Shown: positions 8,762 through 15,905 of the stretch, piece after piece
Layout of the letters: the number at the start of each line of letters is the position of its first letter
Position numbering within the stretch: the first letter of the stretch is position 1
Source: Prorocentrum cordatum
Lineage: Eukaryota; Sar; Dinophyceae; Prorocentrales; Prorocentraceae
DNA length: 22,500 nucleotides
Reading direction: 5' to 3'
Assembly (NCBI GenBank): GCA_963575745.1
Contig: CAUYUJ010005596.1
Location: 17,501-40,000, forward strand
Position numbers and translations under genes: made by a program
The notes under the pieces: model-generated
Database searches by the model: none
Told to the model about the DNA's origin: nothing
Seen by the model: only the letters and a program-made list of their open reading frames with translations

Positions 8762-9395
8762 TGGATGCCTGTGGGGATCTCTTGGGAGGCCTCTCGGAAG
8801 TCTCTTAGGGCGGGTTCTGGAGTGTCTTTAGGACCTCTCTGGGGCACATTGGGGGCCTCTTGGGGGCTGAGTTTGGCTCTCGGGGGGCCTGCGGGAGCTT
8901 CTAGAGCGCTTGTTGAGGCCTGCGGTCTCGGAGGTCGTCTTCGGGCGGAGGGCTCGACATGTGGATTCGTGCTCCCCTCTGCGGCCTCCGTCTGGGCCCC
9001 TCCTGGGGCTCTCTTGGACTGTCTTGGATGCATCTTAGGCCGTCTTGGGGCTCGTCGGAGCTGTCTTCGGACCCTCTTGGGGGCCTCTCGGGCTATCTTG
9101 GGGCTATATTGGAGATCTCCTGGCCGTCTTTGACGCTGTGAAAGCCGAAGAGGCGAACATACTGAAAATAGACGTTTCCCGAAGAGAATGCGGCGATGTC
9201 TGCTTCTTGGGATTCTCTTGGGGTACTCTTGGGGCCTTCTTGGAGCGTCTCATGGGCTCCTTGGGCCGTCTTGGATTCTCATTGGGACGTCTAGAAGCTG
9301 CTTGTGACCGCTCTGGGGTTCTCTTTGGCTATCTGAGGCGTTTCTGGAGACACTCGAGGATTCGTGAGGTCGTCTTAGGCCAGCTGATCACATTC
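8762..9395 (+). repeat. Degenerate phased CTTGG array with one A island
   Basis: CTCTTGG/TCTTGG words are spaced about 10-12 bp apart but more diverged than elsewhere. An A island at 9129-9204, in reverse orientation to those at 7690 and 8000, contains GCTGTGAAAGCCGAAG and ACTGAAAATAGACGTTTCCC. A B-like island lies near 8950-8982. The last 200 bp decays into non-array sequence before the 20-bp repeat. Confidence 0.75.
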
Positions 9396-9396
9396 T

Positions 9397-9476
9397 GGGA
9401 GCTCCCGGAAGTTTTCAGGAGCTCCTGGAAGCTCACAGGAGCTCCTGGAAGCTCATCGGAGCTCTTGGAAGCTCCT
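9397..9476. repeat. 20-bp tandem repeat, four units
   Basis: Four contiguous units start at 9397, 9417, 9437 and 9457, consensus AGGAGCTCCTGGAAGCTCAC. Each contains GGAGCTCC or a near variant, an 8-bp palindrome. Units 2 and 3 differ only at the last base. Confidence 0.9.
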
Positions 9477-9777
9477 GGCAGCAGCTGGGAAACTGTGGGC
9501 CCAGGCCCCTAATAACCTTTCAGTCCCTCTACCTCTCAAGGCTGCAGAGCCGCATGAGCCGTGGGGCACTCCGCTACGTGCTGAAGGCACGGTGGCGGGC
9601 CAAGCGAAGGCCCCACTTTGACCAGGAGCCGCCCTCTCCACTCCCGTGCAGTCAGGGCGCAGGTGCTCACATCGAGTGCTTGCGGCGTTGCCAGGAGACT
9701 CCCGGGATGGCCAATGCATGCCCTGGGCGGTCCAACATGGCGCCCGAGTCTCTTCCGCGCGCCTCCAAGACGGCCCA
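9477..9777. other. Unassigned single-copy-looking sequence
   Basis: About 300 bp without tandem structure. Frames are open on both strands, for instance 9554-9805 forward, with no recognisable domain. It could be decayed coding sequence, but no strand preference or splice signal can be argued from the sequence. Confidence 0.35.
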
Positions 9778-9780
9778 GAA

Positions 9781-9953
9781 CTTGGCGGCGCGCAGAGGGG
9801 AATAGGGGGAGGGGGGAAGGCTTCTTAGAAGCACCCCTGCTTCTTAGAAGGCGCGGGCCTTCTCTGTAGATGTGAGGCCAGCGCCTTCTAAGAAGCAGCC
9901 TCCTTCTAAGAAGCCTTCCCCCCTCCCCCTACCCCCCTCTGCTCGCCGCCAAA
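9781..9953 (+). mobile_element. 173-bp miniature inverted-repeat element, copy 1
   Basis: The ends are inverted: CTTGGCGGCGCGCAGAGGGG on the left pairs with a right end whose complement is TTTGGCGGCGAGCAGAGGGG. The pairing continues through GGGGGAGGGGGGAAGGC and CTTCTTAGAAG. The element is flanked by GAA at 9778-9780 and 9954-9956, a 3-bp target duplication. A second copy of identical length lies inverted at 21729-21901. There is no coding capacity, so it must be mobilised in trans. The superfamily is not determined: 3-bp duplications occur in CACTA and PIF/Harbinger elements, but the termini match neither canonical end. Confidence 0.85.
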
Positions 9954-9960
9954 GAACGCG

Positions 9961-9982
9961 TCCGTAGCCATTCTGGTTCAAA
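9961..9982 (+). other. Relict dinoflagellate spliced leader
   Basis: TCCGTAGCCATT-C-TGG-T-TCAA-A matches the 22-nt dinoflagellate spliced leader at 19 of 22 positions. The base after it is not part of a GT donor, so this is not an SL RNA gene. A leader fused to downstream sequence is the signature of a trans-spliced mRNA copied back into the genome. It starts 8 bp after copy 1 of the 173-bp element. The mismatches imply an old insertion. Confidence 0.65.
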
Positions 9983-10092
9983 TTGTTCTGGCTCGGGCCA
10001 GTTTCGGGTGCCAGCTCAGGCAGCAGGTGCCGGGAGCACACTCCTCGGCCCCGCGGCCCACGCCTCTGCTGCGTGACAGGGTCCCGCACGCC

Positions 10093-10338
10093 ATGCTGGC
10101 GCACTGCTCGATGTCAGCGCTGTCAGACAAGATTTCGTCGGTGCGGAGCGTCGAGCTGGGCCCCCACTTGCGGATGGTCGTGCTCCTTCTCGCGATGGTT
10201 GCAGTCGAGGTGGCGTCGAGCTGCGCCCAGCCGGGCAGGACGCACAGCCCTCTCACGCTCGTGGCGCTGCTCGTGCCGACGTACTGCATCGGGTTCGCCC
10301 AGGCCAGCCGGCCCGCCGCCAGCCAGGGCGCGCGATGA
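10093..10338 (+). CDS. Possible small two-helix membrane protein behind a relict leader
   Basis: An 81-residue frame from the first in-frame ATG downstream of the relict leader at 9961. It remains open upstream to at least 10027 without another ATG. Two hydrophobic stretches are visible: residues 26-44 (LRMVVLLLAMVAVEVASSC) and 53-71 (PLTLVALLVPTYCIGFAQA), joined by a short polar loop. The N-terminus is polar without a signal peptide and the C-terminus is short and basic. No family is recognised. Position behind a spliced-leader relict supports descent from an mRNA (inference). It may be a fragment or pseudogene, or chance openness in GC-rich DNA, and the opposite strand is also open in part. 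No introns or regulatory signals are seen. Confidence 0.35.
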   Translation: MLAHCSMSALSDKISSVRSVELGPHLRMVVLLLAMVAVEVASSCAQPGRTHSPLTLVALLVPTYCIGFAQASRPAASQGAR

Positions 10339-10725
10339 GGGACTGGAGGCCCCGAAATGGCCCGCGTAGCTCGCGATCTCCGCCCTTCTGCCCTCGACTA
10401 CGCGCAAGAGTGGCCCTTCGCCAGAGTGGCCTCTGGTGCGGGCTCAGCGGGGCCCCCCGATCACTGAGCGCGATGCGGTAGCAGCTGCTTGCGAGCTTGG
10501 ATTTGGCCACCTTGCGCCCTCCAAAACCAGCGCACCAAAGGTCGCTCTTACCCAGGGTCAAATCTTGCGTGTAGCCGATGCCACCCTCCCTTCCTCTGCC
10601 TCCGCACCCTCGCCCTCCCACAGCCGCTTGCCGCCCTCGGAGCGTGCCTCGGCCCGCCCGCGGTGCACCACAGAGAGCCCACATGGGCCAGGAATCTCCA
10701 GGCCTCCCAGATGGGGTCCGAGTCG
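10339..10725. other. Unassigned GC-rich sequence
   Basis: No tandem repeat. Several overlapping frames are open on both strands (the longest on the minus strand spans 10253-11155), with no recognisable domain. It may include the 3' part of the mRNA-derived insertion that begins at 9961, but no polyA tail or end point is visible. Confidence 0.35.
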
Positions 10726-10879
10726 CTGGGGTCGAAGGATTGCGCCACATCGCCGAGGCGGCGCGATGTGGAGCCCGATTTGCTTCACCCAGACATCGCG
10801 ACTGCATCGCCGATGCCGCCGGTGCATCGCCAATGCGCTGGCGATGCGTCGGGGGTGCGGCGCAGTCCTGCGACCCCAT
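10726..10879. mobile_element. Possible 154-bp foldback element
   Basis: CTGGGGTCGAAGGATTGCGCC at 10726-10746 pairs with the complement of 10859-10879 at 18 of 21 positions. The interior is filled with GCATCGCC/GGCGATG words in both orientations, so it could form a long imperfect stem. No target duplication is evident, so mobility is only suspected. Confidence 0.4.
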
Positions 10880-11098
10880 GGGGGGCGTTCCCAAAAAATA
10901 GGCCTGGCCTTCGAGGACCGAAGGGGTTGCCATCTCTTCCGCGGCGGAAGGTCGGCGGGAGTAAAGCGCGGCCGCCTCCGCCGGAGGAAGCTCGGCGGCA
11001 GGCGGCGGAAGGGAAGGATGTGCCCCCAAGAGGTGAAAACGTTTTCGGGTTCGGGGTTTCCGAGATCGTCCGTGTGTTCGGAGGCCTCTTCGGGAGGC
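10880..11098. other. Unassigned segment with CGGCGG clusters
   Basis: It contains short inverted GGCGGAAG/CTTCCGCC-type words (10940-11010) and a fragment resembling A-island sequence (GAAAACGTTTTCGGGTTCGG near 11036-11055), then GGCCTCTTCGGGAGGCCTC. This suggests a small diverged remnant of the phased-array family. No gene is recognised. Confidence 0.35.
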
Positions 11099-11311
11099 CT
11101 CTAGAGTTAGGTCGGGCCTGTCCCCTACAGAGGGATTTTCAACGAAAAATGCCAAAATACCCCCGAAATATCTTAAATAAATAGTCCAAAAATAGTTTGG
11201 GGATTATGTTTTGCGTTTTTTTTTTAACCTTTTTGGGGCATTTTGGGGGTATTGCTTAATTTTTCGTCGAAAATCCCCCTGTAGGGGGACACGCCCGACA
11301 TAACTCTAGAG
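11099..11311. mobile_element. AT-rich inverted-repeat element, hAT-like
   Basis: Inverted ends of about 45 bp: left TTAGGTCGGGCCTGTCCCC from 11107, complement of the right end TTATGTCGGGCGTGTCCCC to 11303. Both continue TACAGRGGGATTTTC and RACGAAAAAT. Both sides are bounded by CTCTAGAG (11099-11106 and 11304-11311). That fits an 8-bp target duplication of hAT form (T at position 2, A at 7). Because CTCTAGAG is itself palindromic, it could equally be the outermost part of the inverted repeat. The core is A/T-rich (a run of T near 11217-11225), unlike the host DNA. It has no coding capacity. Confidence 0.65.
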
Positions 11312-11473
11312 TCGTGGATCCTGGCCGATGGCTCCGACGCTGGGCGGGACTGCCCGGGGCCCGTTCGGCACGAGATCTGAGCTGGGGGGGGTGGTGCCCG
11401 GCACCGCGGCGCAGGGCTGCCCCCCGTCGGCCAAGGAGTGCAGCAGGGCACGTTGAGGGGACCAACCCGATTG
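11312..11473. other. Unassigned GC-rich segment
   Basis: Single-copy-looking sequence between the AT-rich element and a GAG tract. No domain, repeat or regulatory motif could be supported. Confidence 0.35.
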
Positions 11474-11627
11474 GAGGAGGAGGAGGACGAGGAGGAGGAG
11501 GAGGAGGAGGAGGAGGACGAGGAGGAGGAGGAGGACGAGGAGGATCAGGAGGACGAGGAGGAGGAGGAGGAGGACGAGGAGGATCGGGAGGACGAGGAGG
11601 AGGAGGAGGAGGAAGAGGAGGAGGAGC
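11474..11627 (+). repeat. GAG/GAC microsatellite
   Basis: (GAG)n with regular GAC and GATCAG/GATCGG interruptions, purine-rich on this strand. The longer units GAGGACGAGGAGGATCRGGAG are repeated twice, which points to local duplication. Confidence 0.9.
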
Positions 11628-11667
11628 GACCTTGGCCGTCTTGCGCGAGCGTGGGTCCTTCTCCTCC

Positions 11668-11886
11668 TCAACCTCGGAGTCCGTCGTCGCCGCCGCCGTC
11701 GTTGTCGTCGTCACCGCTGCCGTCGTCGCCGTCGTCCTCGCCGCCGCTGTCGTCGTCGTCGCCGCCGCCGCCGTCATCGTCGTCGTCGCCGCCGCCGTCG
11801 TTGTCGTCGCGGCCGCCGTCCTCGTCGTCGTCGTCCTCGTGCTCGTCCTCGTCGTCCTGGTTGTCGTCGTCGTCGTCGGCAATGGT
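11668..11886 (+). repeat. Imperfect (GTC)n/(GCC)n satellite
   Basis: GTC, GCC and TCC triplets form a GTCGTCGTC/GCCGCC pattern for about 220 bp. Val/Ala, Ser and Asp/Thr homopolymer frames result, none with independent evidence of translation. Confidence 0.88.
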
Positions 11887-12060
11887 CGACGACCCATCCA
11901 TCCAGGATCGACGTTCGTGGACATTTTTGCCCGCGCTGTGCCCCCGGGTGCCATCCCTGGGCCCCGGGACCCACCGAAACGGATGCGGGGCGAATAACGG
12001 CGCTGGACAGACCCCGGAAGAGCTCCGGGGACCCATGCCGAGCGGGTTTCGATGTTTGGG
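11887..12060. other. Non-repetitive segment between two GTC satellites
   Basis: About 170 bp with no tandem structure, containing CCCGGGTGCC-ATCCCTGGGCCCCGGG and AGAGCTCCGGGG. Open frames run in from both satellites. No product is recognisable. Confidence 0.35.
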
Positions 12061-12195
12061 GTCGTCAGCGCCGCCGTCGTCGCCGCCCTCGCCGTCGTCC
12101 CCGTCGTCATCGTCGTCGTCGTCGTCGTGGTCGTGGTCGAGGTCGTGGTCGAGGTCGTGGTCGAGGTCGTGGTCGCGGTCCACGTCGAGGAGTCG
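12061..12195 (+). repeat. (GTC)n satellite with GTCGAG/GTCGTG hexamer section
   Basis: GTC/GCC triplets give way to a GTCGTGGTCGAG dodecamer repeated at about 12128-12180. This is a second-order expansion within the trinucleotide tract. Confidence 0.88.
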
Positions 12196-12245
12196 TCCTC
12201 CCCCCGAGATTCCCTTCTGTCTCACATGCGCCAGAACCGCGACGG

Positions 12246-12475
12246 GCAACACACATACAAATACATACATGCATTCATACATACATACATGCACACGTAC
12301 ATACAGACATACATACATGCATTCATACATACATGCGCAGTTCTAAATATGTACATAAAAACAAATATGCACATCTGTGTGTATATACATGTATATACAT
12401 ATATATTTATATATATATATATATGTATACATGTGTATATATGCATGTAAAATAGTATAATATAAACGAATACGC
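12246..12475 (+). repeat. (CATA)n then (TATA/CATGTA)n AT-rich satellite
   Basis: ACATACATACATGCATTCAT-type tetramers to about 12340, then ATATAC/ATATAT/CATGTATA words. It is sharply AT-rich against its surroundings. It ends at the approach to a phased array. Confidence 0.9.
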
Positions 12476-12479
12476 CCAT

Positions 12480-13072
12480 CCCCGGGAGCGTCCCACACCT
12501 CCAAAACATCTAGGCGCAATTCCCGGTTTCGCGCCCCAGGGCGTCCCAAGGAACCCCCAAAGCGTTCCAGGACGGCCCAAGACGCCCCCGAGGAGCTCCC
12601 AGAACGTGAAAGGACGGCCCAAGACGCTCCCAAGCAGCCCAAGACAGACTTCCCACGGCTTTCCAGGGTCCCAGGAGGCCTCCAAGAGGCTCCAGGAAAA
12701 CTCCGAGAAGGCGCCCGGGGAGCGCCCGAAGACGCCCAACTCGTTGATTCGAATTTGGTTTTTACGGTTTTTAGCCCTCTCGCTCCAAGACCGCCGAAAA
12801 GACCCTCCAGACCGCCCCACAGCCGCCCAAGAGCCCCCAAGACGGCTCCAGGACGGGCCAAGAGTACCCCAAGACGGCCCAAGAGCGCCCCGAGGCAGCC
12901 CAAGAGAGCCCCAAGATGGCCCGAAAAGCCGCCCAACGGGGGGAATGCAAATCGACAATCCCGGCTTTCCGCTCCAAGAGGTCCCCAGGAGGCCCCAAGA
13001 GTCCCCCAATGAGCTTGAAGAGGCCTCCAAGAGCCCCGAAGAGGCTCAAGAACCCGTTTATTCTTGCTTGGG
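12480..13072 (-). repeat. Phased CCAAG array with A and B islands
   Basis: CCAAGACGGC/CCAAGAGCCC words with moderate divergence. A B-type island is near 12510-12537 (GCAATTCCCGG, TTTCGCGCCCC) and another at 12940-12975 (CAATCCCGGCTTTCCGCTCC). An A island at 12738-12785 (TCGTTGATTCGAATTTGG, then a TTTTTACGGTTTTTAGCC stretch) is shorter than those upstream. No GAG tract or 44-bp array accompanies it. Confidence 0.82.
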
Positions 13073-13215
13073 GCATGACGGGCGTCATGCGTCATGGCCC
13101 CCGCTCCCCCCCCCCTATGACGTAACGCTCCCCCCCCCAGTGCGCTCCGGGCACTGCCGCCGTGCGCATTGGGATCCGCGTATGTGTCCGCGTAGGAATC
13201 CGCATAGGAGTCTGG
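13073..13215. other. C-run-rich segment with 12-bp repeat
   Basis: It contains GACGGGCGTCATGCGTCATG, two long C runs around TATGACGTAACGCT, and a 12-bp unit repeated about three times (GATCCGCGTATG, TGTCCGCGTAGG, AATCCGCATAGG at 13171-13206). No gene is seen. Confidence 0.5.
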
Positions 13216-13219
13216 TCAG

Positions 13220-13253
<34 letters not shown>

Positions 13254-13308
13254 GCGTGGCTCGTGGCTCGTCGCTCGTCGCTCGTCGCTCATCGTCGTCG
13301 TGCGCGCG
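13216..13308 (+). repeat. (GTC)n and GTCGCTC satellite
   Basis: About 13 GTC triplets, then GTGGCTC/GTCGCTC heptamers and a second short GTC run. A simple low-complexity tract. Confidence 0.9.
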
Positions 13309-13470
13309 GACGCGGTTGGAGCCTTTTTTTTATTCTGGGCCGATGACGGCAATCATCTTGGGGGGGGTGGAAGGGGGTCGATGAAATCACGTTTCGCGCC
13401 GGCGGCGTCTGGGAATGCTTAGGAATGGCGGAGGACGGGTAGCACCAGCATATAGGTGGCGATCTGCGCC
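13309..13470. other. Segment with a diverged half of the 15399-15485 inverted repeat
   Basis: AATCACGTTTCGCGCC then GGCGGCGTCTGGGAATG (about 13386-13416) aligns with 15403-15434 (GTCACGATTCGCGCC, GGTGCCGTCTGGAAATG), both preceded by a long G run. This suggests two copies of one element, only one of them complete. Confidence 0.45.
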
Positions 13471-13757
13471 ACAACGCCTGTGTACATTGCAGTGCCTGCG
13501 TGCACCACAGCGCCTGTTTACACCACACCGCCAATGTACACCACAGCAGCCGCGTGCAACACAGCGTCAGTTTGTGCCACCGTGCTTGCGGGCACAAGAG
13601 CTCTTGTGTACACCACAGCGCCTGCGTACACCACATCAGCTGTGCGCAACATAGCACCAGTGTACACCACAATGGCCGCGTGCATTGCAGTGTCCGTGTA
13701 CACCACAGCGCCTGTGTGCACCACAGCAACCGAGTGCAACACGGCACCACTGTTGTG
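13471..13757 (+). repeat. 18-bp minisatellite, forward orientation
   Basis: A 7-bp conserved block CACCACA (or CAACACA) alternates with an 11-bp variable block (GCGCCTGTGTA-like) at an exact 18-bp period for about 16 units. Since 18 is a multiple of three, frames stay open as a six-residue repeat (V-Y-T-T-A-P type). A related array in the opposite orientation lies at 14440-14640. Confidence 0.9.
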
Positions 13758-14040
13758 TATATATATATATAGATAAGTTTAGAAGGATTCCTTATGACAA
13801 CATGGAATGCTTGTGGATTCCACAGAAAACAACGGCAAGGAATCCTTATGGGCGAAGGAGCGTCCCTGGAATCTACAAGTCCTCCCGACTCCGCCCGCAC
13901 CACCTTGACTCTTTCCATCTGCGTCCAGGAGGCTCCAGCTAAATTGGCCGTCCGAAAACCAAATGGACTGGTTCAATCGACCATTCTGCGGTGCACGCTG
14001 AGATGCGCACGTGCGCTGTAGCGCCAACCAGCACACAGGG
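13758..14040 (+). pseudogene. Single-copy segment, possibly an endonuclease fragment
   Basis: Not repetitive. From 13794 a frame reads MTTWNACGFHRKQRQGILM. The T-W-N-x-x-G start resembles the first motif of the exonuclease-endonuclease-phosphatase fold carried by many non-LTR retrotransposons. Nothing downstream in the 75-residue frame supports the fold, and the remainder drifts into unrelated composition. AAGGATTCCTT (13785) and AAGGAATCCTT (13839) also form a small inverted pair. The coding assignment is a guess from one short motif. Confidence 0.2.
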
Positions 14041-14042
14041 GG

Positions 14043-14350
14043 TAAGGAGGAGGAGGACGAGGAGGAGGAGGTGGAGGAGGAGGGAGGAGGGAAGAACGTC
14101 GCATTCGATTACGTGGAAATGGAGGTGGAGGTTGAGGAGGAGGAGGAGGAGGTGGAGGAGGTGGCGGAGGAGGTGGAGGAGGAGGAGGACGACGAGGAGG
14201 AGGAGGAGAAGGGGGAGGAGGAGGAGGAGGAGGAAGAGGAGGAGGAGGAGGAGGAGGAGGAGGAGGAGGAGAAGGCGGAGGAGGAGGAGGAGGAGGAAGA
14301 GGAGGAGGAGGAAGTGGAGGTGGACGTGGAAGTGGAGGAGGAGGGAGGAG
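14043..14350 (+). repeat. GAG/GTG microsatellite bounded by direct repeats
   Basis: (GAG)n with GTG variants. A direct repeat, GGAGGGAGGAGGGAAGAA then SGTCGCATTC, occurs near 14078-14106 and again at 14338-14365, so the central purine tract lies between two copies of the same sequence. Glu/Arg frames are artefacts. Confidence 0.9.
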
Positions 14351-14365
14351 GGAAGAAGGTCGCAT

Positions 14366-14439
14366 TCTATTTTCAGCATTTCCCGGGCGTGGCGATTAGT
14401 TGTCCGCAGCAGATCCTCACAGACATGCTCCTTCTACCT
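14366..14439. other. Unassigned short spacer
   Basis: Non-repetitive sequence between the GAG tract and the reverse 18-bp minisatellite. Nothing is recognised. Confidence 0.4.
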
Positions 14440-14640
14440 GTCCAATGCACGCAGGCACTGTGGTGTAGACAGGCGCTGTGGCGTGCACAGGCGCTGCGGT
14501 GCACGCAAGCATTGTGGTGCACACAGGCGCTGTGTTGCGCATGGTTGCTGCGGTGTACACGTGTACGCCGGCGCTGTAGTGTACGCAAGCAGGCACTGTG
14601 GTGTACACGCGCGCTGTGGTGCACGCGAGCGTAGTGGTGT
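14440..14640 (-). repeat. 18-bp minisatellite, reverse orientation
   Basis: TGTGGTG blocks alternate with 11-bp TACACAGGCGC-type blocks. This is the reverse complement of the family at 13471-13757, with more interruptions (near 14550-14600). With that array it forms two inverted arms around about 680 bp. Confidence 0.88.
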
Positions 14641-14765
14641 CGCTCCAAGATCCTTGCGACGTGCCATAACCAGCCCAAGACGGTCACAACCCTCTTCCGA
14701 TTGCGAGTCGCCCAGAGTCCCCGACCTTCGTTTCATTACAGCGCCATGGGATGGACTAGAACCTA
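14641..14765. other. Unassigned spacer
   Basis: Non-repetitive. A single CCAAGACGG-like word occurs at about 14674 (CCCAAGACGGTC) but no array. No gene is seen. Confidence 0.4.
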
Positions 14766-14787
14766 CGCGCGCGCGAAGCGCGCGCGG
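14766..14787. repeat. CG-dinucleotide hairpin
   Basis: An alternating CG run, AAG, and a second alternating CG run form a short perfect hairpin. Alternating CG can also adopt Z-DNA (general knowledge). It lies a few bases before the ATATAC satellite. Confidence 0.7.
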
Positions 14788-14794
14788 TTACTTA

Positions 14795-14930
14795 CACATA
14801 TATATATATATACATACATACATATACATACATATACAAATACATATACATATACATATACATACGCATATACATATACATATACATATACATAAACATA
14901 TACATATACTTATACATATACCTATACATC

Positions 14931-14970
<40 letters not shown>

Positions 14971-14990
14971 CACATTCACACATATATCGG
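14795..14990 (+). repeat. (ATATAC)n hexamer satellite
   Basis: ATACAT/ATATAC hexamers, nearly pure over about 190 bp, with CGCATA, TAAACA and CTATAC variants. Related words recur at 15656-15680. Tyr/Thr/Ile and His frames are artefacts. Confidence 0.93.
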
Positions 14991-15004
14991 CAATCTTGTG
15001 GGAA

Positions 15005-15365
15005 CCATACTTAAACCGAGCGTGGCTCGAGCGTGCGCGTTGGTCAGGCATCAGGAGCAGTGGTGTTGCCACTCCGGCTGACCAGCCGCGCCCGCTGCCT
15101 CCCATCTCTCCCCCTCTGCTGCCGTCGCGGATGCCAGGGCGGCGGCCATTGATATTTCTGCCCCACTATCGCAGTGTATCTGCAGTGGGTATCGGGTTCC
15201 CCGAGTTTGGTCCGAGCGCGGCCCAGGCGTGTGCATTGGTCAAAGCACCGCAGAAGTGGCGGCGCTGCCATTCCAGGTGACCAGCCTCGCCCGCCGTCTC
15301 GGATCTCCCCCTCTCCCTGTGCCGATGCCATAGGGCAGTTTGGCATTGTCCCTTGGCGATATTGG
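15005..15365 (+). repeat. Diverged tandem duplication of about 190 bp
   Basis: Unit 1 (about 15010-15178) and unit 2 (about 15205-15365) share, in order: CGAGCGYGGC, GTGYGCRTTGGTCA, GTGGYGNTGCCA, GTGACCAGCC or GCTGACCAGCC, CGCCCGC, ATCTCYCCCTCT and GATGCCA. A short third start (CCCAGCGTGGCTGGGGCGT) is seen at about 15632-15650, before the second hexamer satellite. The long frame through the region has no recognisable domain. Confidence 0.6.
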
Positions 15366-15398
15366 CGTGACCGAGGGGGGAGGAGGCGGGGGGGGGGC

Positions 15399-15485
15399 GG
15401 TCACGTCACGATTCGCGCCGGTGCCGTCTGGAAATGTTTTGCGATGGCTAATTCCTACACGGCGCCAGCGAATCGTGACGTGACC
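15399..15485. mobile_element. Short foldback with perfect 18-bp inverted ends
   Basis: GGTCACGTCACGATTCGC at 15399-15416 is exactly reverse-complemented at 15468-15485, and pairing extends imperfectly inward (CCGGTGCCGT against ACGGCGCC). Long G runs lie on both sides. A diverged half copy is at about 13386-13416. It is a candidate tiny MITE. The G-rich flanks prevent a clear target-duplication call. Confidence 0.55.
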
Positions 15486-15652
15486 AGGGGGGGAGGGATG
15501 TTGGGGGCGGGGCCTGTCACGGGCGTCATCGCGAGCAACCAAAAACGGACTCCATCAAAACGACCATGGCCAGTTCATCGGTACCCCACATTACATGCAA
15601 ACTTGATTTATAATGGGCATCATGTTTAGTCCCAGCGTGGCTGGGGCGTCTG
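15486..15652. other. Unassigned segment
   Basis: G-rich start, then non-repetitive sequence with no recognisable domain. It ends in the partial third copy of the 15005-15365 duplication. Confidence 0.35.
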
Positions 15653-15905
15653 CACACGCATATACATATACATATACACATATGTATAAGTTATATAAGT
15701 GTACGTATATGTGTATGTGTATGCATGTGTACAAGTGTGTGTACATGTATACGCATGTATACATGGTTATGTACACCTATGTGTATGTGTATTTGAATGT
15801 GAATGCGTATATATACATGCATATACACTTGCATATGTAAGTGTATATGTATATGTCGATGTAGATGTAGATGTAGCTGTAGCTGTAGATGTAGATGTCT
15901 ATGCA
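15653..15905 (+). repeat. ATATAC/GTGTAT/GATGTA hexamer satellite
   Basis: Degenerate hexamers change along the tract: ATATAC at the start, GTGTATGT and TATACATG in the middle, GATGTAGATGTAG near 15857-15898. It resembles both 14795-14990 and 7286-7505. Confidence 0.85.

Noticed and set aside
11312-11380. Cloning-vector or cDNA-adaptor contamination (TTCGGCACGAG, CTCTAGAGTCG, GGATCC words)
   Set aside because: The words are short, isolated, not joined to a complete adaptor or polylinker, and one belongs to an inverted-repeat element. Chance or element sequence is more likely.
12052-12450. Protein-coding frames through GTC and CATA satellites
   Set aside because: Val/Ala and His/Ile/Tyr repeats follow directly from the microsatellites.
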